Positions 1 through 15,312 of a stretch of DNA of 64,000 bases are shown here, one piece after another. Under the pieces are notes generated by a model. The model made no database searches, was not told where the DNA came from, and was given only the letters and a program-made list of their open reading frames with translations. The stretch's first letter is position 1. Every line of letters begins with the position of its first letter. Origin of the DNA: Ailurus styani (lineage: Eukaryota; Chordata; Mammalia; Carnivora; Ailuridae). The translations under genes and the position numbers were made by a program. Where the stretch lies: positions 9,087,001-9,151,000 of the forward strand of contig LNAC01000008.1 in the NCBI GenBank assembly GCA_002007465.1, given 5' to 3'.

Positions 1-54
1 TAGCTAGGGAATCCTCCAAAACCTTTCCCTCCCTCCCTGTAGTCAAGCACCCAG

Positions 55-220
55 TACCCACTGTGAGCTAGGCTAGTCCCAAATATTGTAGGAGGATTAT
101 CTCATTGAATCCTCACAGCCCCTTGTGTTTGGACCACCATCATCCCATTTCACAGAGGTGGAAACTGAGTCTCAGGGGCACAAATGACCCGCTTGAATTT
201 CCCAGCCAGATGTGATGCTC
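55..220 (+). repeat. MIR SINE fragment
   Basis: The segment holds an old MIR core: 'tctcattgaatcctcacagc', then 'cccatttcacagaggtggaaactgag'. It lies in NIBAN3 intron 3. Confidence 0.6.
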
Positions 221-448
221 GGAGGCCTCTCACAGTTTTGACCTCAGCTCTGCTGATGACCATGAGTAAATCCCTACTCCCAACCTGTACCTCAGTTTAC
301 CTACCCAGCCCAGCAAGAGATGGTCACCCATCCCAGGCCAACCTCACTGGTACCCTCAATTCATACCAGATAACTGAAGAAAGGAAAGAGAACCACATTG
401 GGTGCCAAACCCCAAACCCATGCTGAGGGGAGTGGGATGGTGAGGCTA

Positions 449-4749
<4,301 letters not shown>

Positions 4750-5559
4750 TCAGGGGTTCCCTGGGAGCAGGGCAGCCGGTGAGGGGCTTGGATGCTGCTG
4801 AGACCAGCTGCCTGGGAAGCCAGAGCATGGCCACTGTGTTAATGTGTGTGTCGGGGGTGGGAGGGAATGCCCGCCCCACCCCTGCTCTGTCCCGCCCCGC
4901 CCTGCACCTGCGTCCTCCTGGTTCCCCTGGGGCCAAGGCCCTCAGAACTGCTGGTTACTGCGGGGGCTGCTGGGGCAGCCCCAGGGGCGGGTTGGGGGTA
5001 TGGAAGCCTAGAATCCTAGCTTTGGAGGAGGGATGCAGGGCTGACACCAGGCAGGACGAGCAGCAGTTGTTGGATGTGCGGGGCAGGGAAGGAGGACGGG
5101 CAAGGACAGGGTGTCTAAATCCTGGTGCCCACTTCCACTGTGCCTCCCCCCGATGGGTGATGCTGGGTTCTGAGAGGATCCAGCACTGACCCAGCAGTCC
5201 CCAGCAACCCCAGACTGGCGAGGCAGAGCTCGACAGACACCCCCAGTTCCTGGGGTCAGTGCTGGGGCAGGGGGAGAGGGTGAGGGGCTGTTGGTGTGCT
5301 GTGGACTGGTGCGATGCGTCCCTTGTGTTCCTGTTTTGTCACCTGTCCTCCAACAATGCACATAGCACTGGACTGGGTCAGGCTAGCTGGACTTCCCTAC
5401 CCCTTCACCTGTTTTTCCAGCGCCTGGCAGAGAGCAACCCTCAGTCTGACAAAGGGAGGGAGGGAGGGAAAGAAGGAGCAGAATCTGTGCTCCAGGCTGA
5501 AAACACGATCAAATGGGAGTCTCACAGGCTTTCAGTTGAGGGGAGTGTTGAGTTCCAGT

Positions 5560-5760
5560 GGCCGGAATGTAGATGTGATGGCTGGAGCATGTGCAGTCCA
5601 CCTTGGACCATGAGGTGAAACCCACATAATGATAATGGCACAACTATGATGTAGGAGCTGGGGGTCCCCGAAGAGTTCATGACGTTGCTCCACCAACCCT
5701 GGGTGGCCTCCCTCCAGTAAAAGAGCTAACCCTCCATTTTGTTTAAACCACCAGGAACAT
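5560..5760 (+). repeat. Old interspersed repeat, class not assigned (copy 2 of 3)
   Basis: It shares 'ggaatgtagatgtgatggctggagc', 'ccttggaccatgaggtga' and a 3' 'ccattttgtttaaacc' with the copies at 3530 and 42785. Confidence 0.5.
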
Positions 5761-6814
5761 CTGACTGGAATATTCACCTGTGCCCCAGGATTCATGTCTC
5801 CTCTCAACAAACATCGCTCCTTGCCAGCCTGAGTGTCATCCTTGAACTGTGTACCAGGGATGCAGAAGTGGGCAAAACAGACCATGGCTCCAGCCCCCAT
5901 GGACCGTCAGTTGGCACAGCAACAAAAGTGTCAGGTGATGATAAAGGTAAGGAAGAAAAATGGAGCCGGAAGAGGTAGAAAGTACCAGGGGTGGAGTGAG
6001 ATCAGGCAGGAGATGTTGCACCACGACCTAAAGCAAGTGAGGGCCCATACCATACAAAAAGCTGGAGGAAAAAAGGATACTGGGTAGTGGGCAGAGCACA
6101 CACAAAGGCCCTGAGGTGGACATGTGTTTGACGGGTTCCAGTAGAGCACAAGGTGGGAAGGTGAGTGAGGGCAGGAAGAGCTGAGGCTACAGGGACAGGG
6201 GTGGAGAGGTGACACGCCCCATGTGAGGCCTCCATGCCTCTCAACATATCCCTCTGCTTCTTGGCACCCCCCATCCTGGTTTCTGCCTGAAACACTGGGG
6301 GCACGGCCACCTGCTATTGCCCAAGCCCATGGCTGGGCTGCTTTCCCCACTCTTCTTCATGTTTCTGCCCCGGGCCCTGTCCCACTTCCTCACTCTCACA
6401 TCTGAGTGACAGACCCAGACAAGATGTTGAAGGAAACTTCACTTTCTGTGGTTTTGGCTTCGGGGTTTCAACCCCCACGGCCTGATCAGGTGCCTCTGTG
6501 GGATGTGCCCAGCCCCCAAACTTGGCAAAGCTCAGCACGGCTGAGGGCCCCCACGCACCCACCAGCCTCCCCCACGATGTGGCTGACGGGTGGGTCACAT
6601 GCGCAGTCACACTCCGGGAAAATGCTGCAGCCCTGGCACTTAACAGATTGAGGTGTCTCAGCCCATTCAAGGCTCTGACAAGGCCCGAAGTAGAGCAGGA
6701 CACGGAGGCTGCCAGTGGCTCGATGTGTGCAGGGAGGGCTCGGTAGAGTGTGTAGTGGACTGAATGGTGTGCCCCAAAAGGATATGTCCCCAGGCTACTA
6801 TTAAAAAACCCCAA

Positions 6815-7430
6815 AACACACGTTGGTGAGGCTGTGAGGAAACTGGAACGCTTGGGCACCAGCAGCAAGAAGCAAAAATGGTGCAGCCGCCGTGGAAAAC
6901 AGTATGGAGGGTCCTCAAAATTTAAACAGAATCGCCATAGGAATCAGCTATTCCACTTCTAGGAATATCCCCGTAAGAACTGAGAGCAGGGTCTTGAGAT
7001 AGCTGTAGCAGCTCTGTCGCAGTGAGCAAAGTGTGGGGGCCGCCCGCGCGCCTGGGGACCAATGCAGAACTACGTGGCATACGCACACGCTGGAATATTC
7101 TTCAGCCATAAAGAGGAAGGAGGTGCTGACCCAGGCTCCGACACGGATGAACATTGAAGACGTTATGCTGAGTGAAAAACGCCAGCCACGGAAGCACAAA
7201 TATTGTATAATTCCACGTCTAGGGGGTCCCCGGAGCGGTCAGACTCCTAGATCAGAAAGTGGAATTGTGGGTGCCGAGGGCTGGGGGGGGAGAATGGGGA
7301 GCTGTTTAGTAGGTGTAGTTTCAGATTTCCAAGAGTTCTGGGGATGGACAGCGGTGAAGGCAGAGAGATCATACTTAATGCCGCTAAATGGGACACTTAA
7401 AAATGGTTAAGATGGTAAATTTTGTTACTT
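6815..7430 (+). mobile_element. Old L1 fragment (ORF2 3' end and 3' UTR)
   Basis: Typical L1 strings appear: 'cgttggtgaggctgtgaggaaactgga', 'tggaatattcttcagccataaagagg', 'gatgaacattgaagacgttatgctgagtgaaa' and 'gggacacttaaaaatggttaagatgg'. The copy is diverged and has no open reading frame. Confidence 0.8.
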
Positions 7431-7449
7431 TTTTTTTTAACACCCACAC

Positions 7450-7775
7450 CCCCATAGGATACTCCCCCTGGAACCTCCGATTGTGACCTTATTTATAGTA
7501 GCTGTAATTCTTAAGGATCTTGAGAAAAGTCATCCCAGATTTTGGGCTGTCCGATGTCCACTGGTAGGTGTCCTTAGTCGAGCGGGAGAGGACATGCGAC
7601 AAGAGTGGCGGAGACTGGAGCGATGTGTCTACAAGCCAAGGATGGCCAAGGGGTGCCAGCAGCCACCAAAAACCGGAAGAAAGGCACAGGACAGATTGTC
7701 CCTCAGAGCTTCCAGAAGGATCCGACCCAGTGGACACCTTGATTTCAGACTTCTGACCCCTCCCCCCGAACTGGA
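7450..7775 (+). mobile_element. MLT1-type MaLR LTR fragment
   Basis: Partial MLT1 pattern: 'tgtccttagtcgagcgg', 'gtctacaagccaaggatggccaag', 'accttgatttcagacttctgacc'. Confidence 0.7.
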
Positions 7776-7954
7776 CGACCGTAAGTTTTGTGGTCCTTTA
7801 CTCCAGCAGCCCCGGGAAACTCATCCAGGGTACCCCATCCCTGCCCTCCCCACGCTGGGCCAAGGGCTTCGGGTCACATGCTCAGCTTGGGCATCCCCAC
7901 TCCCGCCGCCCACCAAGGACCACGAGACAGTGGAGACTTCAAGCAAATGCTCCC

Positions 7955-7960
7955 TTTAAT
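7955..7960 (-). other. PGLS: PGLS polyadenylation signal (ATTAAA)
   Basis: On the minus strand ATTAAA lies 202 bases after the PGLS stop and is followed by GGGAGCATTTGCTTGAAG. It is the first signal-like hexamer I see after the stop, so cleavage is inferred near 7935-7942, giving a 3' UTR of about 220 bases. Confidence 0.65.
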
Positions 7961-8161
7961 CTCTGGTCACCCAGAGCCCTGGTGGGTGGGCTGAGCACCC
8001 CCGGGGCAGGGCCGATGGCCGGACCCTGGGGCCTTCCCACAGCACCAAGCAGCTTTTTGAAAACGAAGCCTGGAGCAGTGGTGGCAGCGGGCCCCGGCCC
8101 CCAAAGGTCCCGGCCCATGAGGACCATTTGTGGTCCCCGCCGCAGTGTCCCTCGGGGCCAG

Positions 8162-8299
8162 CTACAACGTGGAATGCTTCTCAAAGGGCACAGTCAGGAG
8201 TCCAGCCGCTGCCTCGTCCAGGAACCAGCAAAGTTTCCCAGTGTGGGGCTGGACCAGGGCGGCAGGGAGGGGGTTCTCCTCCTTGTCCTCCAAAATGCG
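8162..8299 (-). CDS. PGLS: PGLS exon 5 (coding part)
   Basis: The acceptor is CTATGCAG|CGC. The 45 codons (residues 214-258) run [20 protein letters not shown] to FEKHSTL, then TAG at 8164-8162. Confidence 0.98.
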   Translation of the reverse strand, partial: RILEDKEENPLPAALVQPHTGKLCWFLDEAAAGLLTVPFEKHSTL

Positions 8300-11200
8300 C
8301 TGCATAGAAAGGGCAGGAGCGTGAGGCCCCCCCAGCACCAGCAGCACCCCATCAGAGCTCCCAGGTCCCCCCATGGACAAGACTGTCCTACTCTCGAGAT
8401 GTGATGTCGCCCTTCTAGCTGTCTTAGCTTCAATCAGTCAGTGCCTGCCTTTTCTATCACCTGTGACTGCGGAACATGGGCGGCGGCACACCTGTCCCGC
8501 ATAGACCGCGGTCATACTTGTGCTCGGCAGACCACACCCTGTCTCTGTGGCAAGTGCTCAGCTCTGCTCTCACATAGCAAAAGCAGCAGCGGATGACACA
8601 TCAACAAATGGGCATGGCCTGGTCCCGTGAGGTTTTATTTATGGACACTGCGATCCGAATTCCGCGGAATTTGCACGGATCAGAGAATATTCTGCTTTTG
8701 CTTTCTTTTCCCATCAGCTTTAAAATCCTTCTTAGCTGGTGGGATTTGGGCCCGTGGGCTGTGACGTGGTGATCCCCTGGTGTGACCTCACGATTAGCGG
8801 GCATATAAATACCGCTTTCTGATAGCTGGCCCTGCCCCATGCACCTTGTGAGATCACCTCTATTCCCACCCCCATTTTACAGGTGGGGAAGCTGAGGCTT
8901 GGGGCGGGGAGGCTCATGTAAGTGTACTCTGAGCTAAAACTGCTGGGACTGACCCTCAGGAGGCCCACAGGGACGAGCCCTCCCAATCCACCTTGCAGAT
9001 GGAAAAGTTGAGGCTTGCGGGGGGCAGTGGTGAAGTGGCTGCCCAAGGCCATGCTGGGCATCACTGGCAGGGATGCTGGTCTGCTGGATTCTTTACAGTC
9101 TGCACCCTTAACCCCAACACCAAACCACCCCATGAGGACATCTGGGCTCAACAATTTGGGAGGACAAATTATTATTTGTTAATTTTTAAAAAATATTTCC
9201 AGTTTCTTCCACTGTTGGTCTTTACAATGATGGCAATTAAAATATATTTTTTATTATTTAGTTTACTTTTAATATCTTATTTATTCTACATTTTCCTAAA
9301 ATATGTTCAACTGTCTCTTTTTTTCTCATTCCTCCTTTTTTACTTATTCCTACTATATAATTTTCCTCCTTGATTAGTTTTGCCAGGGGTCTATCTTTGG
9401 GATCTATTACCATTAAGCTTTTAAGAATGTTAACCAATTCATTAATTTTTTTTTTTAAGATGGTATTTTTTTGAGAGAGAGAGAGAGCACGAGCAGGGCG
9501 GGGGAGAAGCAGAGGGAGAGGGAGAGAGAATCCAAAGCAGACTCCACACTGAGCGCATAGCCAGATGTGGGTCTCAATCTCACAAGAGTGAGATACCACC
9601 CCCGCCAAAACCAAGAGTCAGATGCTTAACCCAGAGTCACCCAGGTGCCCCTTAACCAATTCATTAATTTCTGACTATAATGTCATATATTCCTTCCACT
9701 GACTTTTTCTAGACTTATGTTATTGTTCTTTTTCTTAAATCAAAAGTGCTCAATTGGGACGCCTGAGTGGCTTGCCGGTTCAGCAGCTGCCTTTGGCTCA
9801 GGTCATGATCCCGGGGTCCTGGGATCGAGGCCCACATCAGGCTCCCTGCTCAGTGGGGAGCCTGCCTCTCCCTCTCTGCCTCTGCTTGCCACTCTGCCAG
9901 TTTGTGCTCTCTCCCTCTCCCTCTGACAAATAAATAAATAAAATCTTAAAAAAAAAAACAATAAAGTGCTCAATTTGTTTAACAATTTTTTTAAAAGATT
10001 TTATTTTTAAGTAACCTCTATATCCAATGTGGGGCTTTGAACTTACACCTTTGAGATCAAGAGTCACATGCTCTACTGACTGAGCCAGCCAGGCACCCCT
10101 ATTTAATAGTTTTTAAAACTGCCTTTTCAAAGCTATGAATTTACCCCTGAGTGTATCTTTGGCCTCACCTCATCAATATGATTTTATAACTGTTTATTCC
10201 TAACTGGCCTGTAATTATAGTTCCCATCTCCCCTTCAACCCAAGAATTATTCAAGTACCCTGGCACCTGGTGCTTCCAGCATAATAGTATCTGGGGCCAC
10301 ATACCATCCCTGGGCCCACATGCCTTTAACCTTCTTGGGAATAGGGCCCTCGGCCATTACCTTCAGGACAGCTGCCTTGCCTTCTCCAGTTGCCACGAAG
10401 ATCACAGTTCGAGCTGCGTTCAGCACAGGAAGTGTGAGGGTCACGCGCTGTGGTGGTGGCTTTGGGGAGTCGCTGATGGGGGCTACGATCTTCTCCCGCT
10501 CCTGGGGGAAGGAGGCCCGGGACAGAGACAGAAGGACAAGGTCACTTCGGCTTCTCGAGCCTTCACACACACCTGGCACGGTCCATCAATCAGTCCATCC
10601 CCTCCTACCGATCCTGCAGTACTTGATTTAAACCCTCATTTTAAGATGGGTGAACTGAGGCTCAAAAGGGTTATGCCCAGCTGGCAGAGACTGACTCAAC
10701 CCTGCCACGGGTACCTCCTAGCCTCCTAAAAGTGGCCCTCCCTCTGGAAGCCCCAGTCAGCAGAGGCCCAGGTGGACACACTCACCTGTAGGAGGGGGTG
10801 GTCTGGGAAGAGCGAGCAGGTGTGGCCATCAGGACCCACCCCGAGAATGAGCAGGTCAAAAACTGGAATGGAGTCCCCTTGGAAGGCCTGGATGGGGGAA
10901 AAGACAGTCCTGCGAGGTTGTGGGGGGTACTCGAAGGGCACAAAGAGACAGTGATCAGAAAATGGATCCCAAGTGGTATAACATAGGGAGCAACATGCAG
11001 CCTCACCTGCATGAAAGGGTCTCTGTGTTTCACCTGTTTGACTGGCCAAGAGTCTGGGGACACAACTGTCCCCCAGATGTGAGAGCCCACCCCCACCCCC
11101 AGAGGGTCAGAAGCCGGGCCACCCTAAGGGACCCAAAGGTGGGGCTGTAGCCTCTCAGAAGAGGGATTCTCCATGGCATCTGTCCAGGGTGGGGCTGGAT

Positions 11201-14200
11201 TTGATAACCACCCCCCTCCATGGGGGGGGGGATCCAACCACCACTGGGGGGAGTTTTTATTGGTGACGATCGTGCAGCGCCACCGGCTGGGCCGCTGCCT
11301 CTCCACCGCGTGGATGAGGCCTCTCTGGGGCCATGGAGGGGTGGCAGGGGGACGACTCACGACTCACCTGTCTCAGCTTCTTGGCATAGTCCTCGGCCGC
11401 CTCCTCCACAGGCAGCTGGGGGTTAATGGTGATCACCTGGCTGTCAGGAATGGGCAGCCTGGAGAGCAAGTGGGTCTGCAGCAGACGGAGGGACAAAGTC
11501 ACCCAACAGCAACAAGTGGCTCCCAGAGGCACATGGTTTGCACGGGTGACCACCTAGATTCTCCAGGCCAGGATGCCCCCGGGGATAGGCCCATCGTTGC
11601 ACCCACCTCCTGTGTGCGTCAGGATGCCGGTGGCATTCCGCCAAGAGTCTCTCAGGTCCAGCCCGCTTGGGGGCCTCCTGGCCCCAGCCGGCACCTGTCT
11701 GGCCATACCATAGCCCTGTTTCAAAGCCCCCAGGGTCCCCTGTACCTCAGGATAAAACCCAGCCACTCTCTGCCCTGCACAAGGCTCTGCAGACCTCGTG
11801 ACCCCAAACCACACGTAAGAAACTGCCCTCGCCTGGGAGACTCCGATGCGTCCTTCAGAGCACCTCCTCCGAGCACCCACCCCTGCCTGTGGCTGCCCTA
11901 CACTGCTGCTTGAAGGCACCGCGTGTGACGGTGGTAAGCACTGACTTCACTTCCAGCTGCTACTACAGAGTGTCCCGGCCCAGCGTATAGCACACCCTGG
12001 CCTCGGAAAGGTGGACTTAATTTCTTTGGAACACCTGGAGTCAGGCCCCCGGCAAGACGGAGAGCTCTAGCCCTTCCCCTCATCTCCCCAGATGAGCCCT
12101 TGATCTGCTCCGAGAGGGACACCGGTGACCCCCACCTTGTGCCTCCCTTCACACAGGATCTTGGCATCCTGTGCCAGGGAGGAATGCCAAGCTGAGCAAC
12201 AGAGGAAAAGCAGGAAGCTGTAAAAAAATATTGTATGAGAAGGGGCAAGGGGCAGGGACATGGAGTAAACATGCCAGACCACGTAGGGCTGCCTGCCCTG
12301 AACACTGGCCTGAGGAGTAAGAGCTCTGTATTGAGGGTAATGGGGAGCCAAGGACGGTCTGTGAGCCAAGGAGGGCCAGGGTCAGATCTGTTGTTGGAAA
12401 GACCTCTCGGCTTTGTCCAAGGTCCCCATCAATACGCACCCTCAGGGATTACACCGAGCAAAGCCAGTGCGAGATATCAGGGCCTTATTTCTGTCACGTG
12501 ATCCTCTCCTTAGCTGCCCTTCCCCTCCAGGCTTAGAGCCATGCTCTCCTCCTCCGCCGGCTGGGCTCCTGCCAGGGAGCCAAGTGCTGGAGTGTCAGTC
12601 AGGCAGGTTCCTGGAAGTGGAAATGCTGGCTGATCGGACTGTTTCTCTCTTAACATTCTGTGGGCGTTGAGGAACCATTCCCAGGAAGGAGGCAGCCCCA
12701 GCTAATCCTCCCAGCCCAGACGAAGCCCTGGCCTCAGCAGCAGAAGACCCACAGAGGACACGGGGGGAGCAGAACACTCCCTCTGAGAGAGCCCCAAGGT
12801 ACACCGGATCCGTCCTTGAGGACAGAAGCTCCTCTGGTGGGCTGACTTGCGGCCCCACAATTCATGTTCTCCCAGAACCTCAGAATGAAACCTTATTTGG
12901 AAGGGGGTCTCTGCAGATGTCATTAGTTGACTTCATAGTAGAGTAGTGTAGGCCCTGAATCCAATGACTGGTCCCCTTATTAAGGAGAGGACACAGAGAG
13001 AATCAGAGAAGGCCACAAAGAGACAGACGCAGAGATCAGAGGCCAATGAACACCAGGAGCTCCCAGAGGCCAGAAAAGGCCAAGGATCCTCCCCTTGAGC
13101 CTCCAGAGGGAGTGTGGCCCTGCCAACACCTGGATTTCAGCCTCTGGCCTCCAGAACTAAGAAAATAAGTTCTTGGGGTGCCTGGGTTGCTCAGTGGGTT
13201 AAGCCTCTGCCTTCAGCTCAGGTCGTGACCTCAAGGTCCCGAGATCGAGCCCCGAATCGGGCTCTCTGCTCAGCAGGGAGCCTGCTTCCCCCTCTCCCTC
13301 TGCCTGCCTTTCTGCCTGCTTGTGATCTCTCTCTCTCTCTCTCTCTCTCTCTGTCAAATAAATAAATAAATAATCTTTAAAAAAAGGAAGAAAGAAAGAA
13401 AATAAGTTCTTGTAGTTTAAAGCCACCCAACCTGTGGTCCTTTGTTAGGGACGCGCCAGGGAACTCAAGGGACTCCCCTCACAGGGGAACTGGCAGAAGT
13501 AGCAAATCTTTGCCCCACATTTGTTCCCATGGCATCACGTTTGCCTTTGCCATACCCTCTGCCCCAGCTCTGCCCCTAGCCAGGTCCTCACACCTCCAGG
13601 CCTCAGCTCAAACATCTGGGCACTTTCTCTCTCACGCTGTTATCTTTTGTCCACACTGCATTATGTGAATGCTCTGAGTGGATTTCCCTTATTTACTGCC
13701 CTGTGTGCTGGTGCCCGAGGCTCCACTATGAGCTGCGAGCCCCCTAAGGGGACTGTCCAGCACCCCACTGTGCCCCCAGCGCTGGATACAGGGACACACA
13801 ATGAACACCCCCGCAACATTTTTCTAAACGTTTTGTTAGAATTTTGTTACTTGAACAAGTACAGTTTTCCTAATTAAAAGAAAAAAGTAAAAGTTCTTTC
13901 AAGTCATGCAAAGTAGAAAGAAGGAAACGCGAGCCCAGTTTTTAATGAAGCTCTTGAGGAAGAGCCAGGTGCTGTCTGGGGGGGTCTGGTTCAAACCCGG
14001 GCTCCCCTGCTGGTCAGCAGGAGACCCTGCCACACAAGCTCTCCTCTTCTGGCCCCAATTTCTCCATCTATGAAATGGAGGAAATAACAACCCCAACAAT
14101 ATTATAGAATATTGTGAAATTACATGAGATGATGTGCATAAAATGCTTGGTAATCAGCAGACCTTCCTTCTTATGACAAAACAAGCAAACAAACAAACAA

Positions 14201-15193
14201 CAACAAAAACCAGGAAATCATCAGCTCAAACTTCTTTGCAAAGAGAAGGCAACACACTCAGGGCCTAAGTGACCTGTAACTTCCTCTGGCCAAGCCCGCC
14301 CCTTCCACACCTCCCTGGGCTCCTTTTTCCCAGGAGGACTTAGCTCGGATGCAGCCCGAGGACCCCAGGGCAGACCACGCCTCCTCCAAGCCTCAGTTTC
14401 CCTGATTTTATAGGACCTGAGGCCACAAGCTAGATAACCAGCTTGGGTGGTGATCAGCACGGAAAGCAGCCTGTAGATCATCCTGAAGGCGTCCAGGTTA
14501 GAGATGAGAAAACTGAGACCCAGCCTCCACACGAGATACCTCCTGCCTGGCCCTTCCCTAACTCTGCCCTTGCAAGCCACCGGGCTGCGGCGCCTGGACT
14601 TTCCCTAGGTCCCTGGAATGGGCCCCTCTGTTTCCCAGACCGGTCCCTCTACCTGGCCACCGGATAAAGCATCAAGGCCCCTACCGGCCCACTCGGGGGG
14701 CAGTGGAGGAGGGAGTTCAGGGCCCCCAGCAGGCTATTCCCAGATAGTGGCAGAAGGCGGAGTGTGACCCTACGCGACCCCCACGGCGGGGTTCAGGTGG
14801 TGGGCGCGGCCTTCTTGAAATGACCCCCGGCGGCCCCCGTAGTCGGGTGCGGGCGGTGGGCGCGGCCCTCTCGGCCTGACCCCCGGCGGCCCCCGTAGCT
14901 CTCACCCGGTAGAGACCGTACGTGCTCTCGGCGTGCTCGAAGGGCACGAGGCGCTCGTCGCAGAAGCCCACGGTCCAGCGCGCGAGGCTGGCGGGGCCAG
15001 CGGGGGCGGCGGCGGCGGGCAGCTCACGGGCCAGCATGGAGACGAGGCTGCCGCCCGACAGGCCGAGCGCGAAGCGGGCGCGAGCCCCCGCCAGGCAGCA
15101 CGCCGCCCGCTGCGCCACCAGTTGCGCTAGCGACGCGCCCAGCTCCTGCGGGCTCGAGAAGACCGAGATGAGGTCCGGGGCCGGCGCGGCCAT
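8162..15193 (-). CDS. PGLS: PGLS, 6-phosphogluconolactonase, complete
   Basis: Five exons join without a stop: 15193-14906, 11475-11368, 10887-10786, 10501-10361 and 8299-8162. They give 258 codons plus a TAG, the length of the human enzyme. The cytosolic protein hydrolyses 6-phosphoglucono-delta-lactone to 6-phosphogluconate, step two of the oxidative pentose phosphate pathway. Visible family motifs are LSGGS (residues 45-49, phosphate binding), DERLVPF (79-85) and [13 protein letters not shown] (148-160, with the Asp and His expected in the active site). It ends EKHSTL. The human gene has the same exon pattern as far as I recall. I see no frameshift or missing motif. The promoter is a CpG island with NRF1-type motifs, as expected for a housekeeping gene. 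Confidence 0.98.
9449..9651 (-). mobile_element. CAN-SINE with target-site duplication
   Basis: This antisense SINE is flanked by TTAACCAATTCATTAATTT at 9430-9448 and 9652-9670, a perfect 19-base duplication. Confidence 0.92.
9756..9962 (+). mobile_element. CAN-SINE with target-site duplication
   Basis: The SINE is flanked by AAAGTGCTCAATT at 9743-9755 and 9963-9975. Confidence 0.92.
9986..10099 (-). mobile_element. Short CAN-SINE, older subtype
   Basis: This antisense copy has only the tRNA-like part ('gatcaagagtcacatgctctactgactgagccagccaggcaccc') and a T-rich end. It lacks the CT-rich body. Similar copies are at 17316, 47107 and 62360. Confidence 0.8.
10361..10501 (-). CDS. PGLS: PGLS exon 4
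   Basis: The acceptor is CCCCCAG|GAG. The donor is AAG|GTAATG, a weaker one. The 47 codons (residues 167-213) run [20 protein letters not shown] to GEGKAAVLK. Confidence 0.98.
10786..10887 (-). CDS. PGLS: PGLS exon 3 with active-site motif
   Basis: The acceptor is CATCCAG|GCC and the donor CAG|GTGAGT. The 34 codons (residues 133-166) contain [13 protein letters not shown], the catalytic signature of 6-phosphogluconolactonases. Confidence 0.98.
11368..11475 (-). CDS. PGLS: PGLS exon 2
   Basis: The acceptor is GCTGCAG|ACC and the donor CAG|GTGAGT. The 36 codons [20 protein letters not shown]... to ...YAKKLRQ are residues 97-132. Confidence 0.98.
12835..13460 (+). mobile_element. MLT1-type MaLR LTR, interrupted by a CAN-SINE
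   Basis: The MLT1 pattern runs 'aattcatgttctcccagaacctcagaatg', 'cctgaatccaatgactgg', 'cagcctctggcctccagaactaagaaaataagttc', and resumes after the SINE with 'gtagtttaaagccacccaacctgtggtcctttgttag'. Confidence 0.85.
13176..13397 (+). mobile_element. CAN-SINE nested in MLT1
   Basis: The target-site duplication GAAAATAAGTTCTTG is at 13161-13175 and 13398-13412. A (TC)n run lies in its body (13325-13352). Confidence 0.93.
14807..14898. repeat. 56-base tandem duplication beside the PGLS exon 1 donor
   Basis: The string 'gacccccggcggcccccgtag' occurs at 14822-14842 and again at 14878-14898, each preceded by 'gggcgcggcc'. A third, more diverged partial unit lies at about 14775-14815. The last unit ends 7 bases from the donor. 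Confidence 0.8.
14906..15193 (-). CDS. PGLS: PGLS exon 1 (coding part)
   Basis: The exon encodes residues 1-96, [20 protein letters not shown] to AESTYGLYR. The ATG sits in GCGGCCATGGC-type context (CCGCGCCATGGCC on the minus strand), a strong Kozak match. The donor is CGG|GTGAGA, phase 0. The exon is very GC-rich and lies inside the CpG island. Confidence 0.98.
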
Positions 15194-15302
15194 GGCGACG
15201 GCGGCGGCGGGGAGGCGGAAGCGCTCCGGGCACCCACCAGTGCGCCTGCGCGAAGGCCGGCCCTGCCGCACGGCTGTCAGTACCTTCGGGCGGCCGCCTG
15301 TG

Positions 15303-15312
15303 GCGCATGCGC
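15303..15312. promoter_or_regulatory. PGLS: NRF1-type motif GCGCATGCGC
   Basis: A perfect palindromic NRF1 consensus lies 110 bases upstream of the PGLS ATG. A second near-match, TGCGCCTGCGCG, is at 15241-15252. NRF1 sites are frequent in CpG-island promoters of metabolic genes; binding here is inferred. Confidence 0.65.

Larger units (their letters stand above)
8300..10360 (-). other. PGLS intron 4 content
   Basis: The intron holds a MIR fragment near 8845-8920 and a cluster of three CAN-SINE copies (9449-9651, 9756-9962, 9986-10099) in A/T-rich sequence. No additional exon is seen. Confidence 0.6.
11476..14905 (-). other. PGLS intron 1 content
   Basis: The intron contains an MLT1 split by a SINE (12835-13460), an L2-like stretch (about 13555-13830), an antisense MIR (about 14030-14160) and, next to exon 1, a 56-base tandem duplication (14807-14898). 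No coding exon is seen. Confidence 0.6.

Noticed and set aside
11173..11913. Open frame of 246 codons on the plus strand
   Set aside because: It is antisense to PGLS exon 2 and intron sequence, Pro/Gly/His-rich with no domain, and arises from GC-rich composition.
13325..13352. Regular short repeats considered as a CRISPR-like array
   Set aside because: They are simple (TC)n runs in SINE bodies; there are no spacers and the genome is mammalian.
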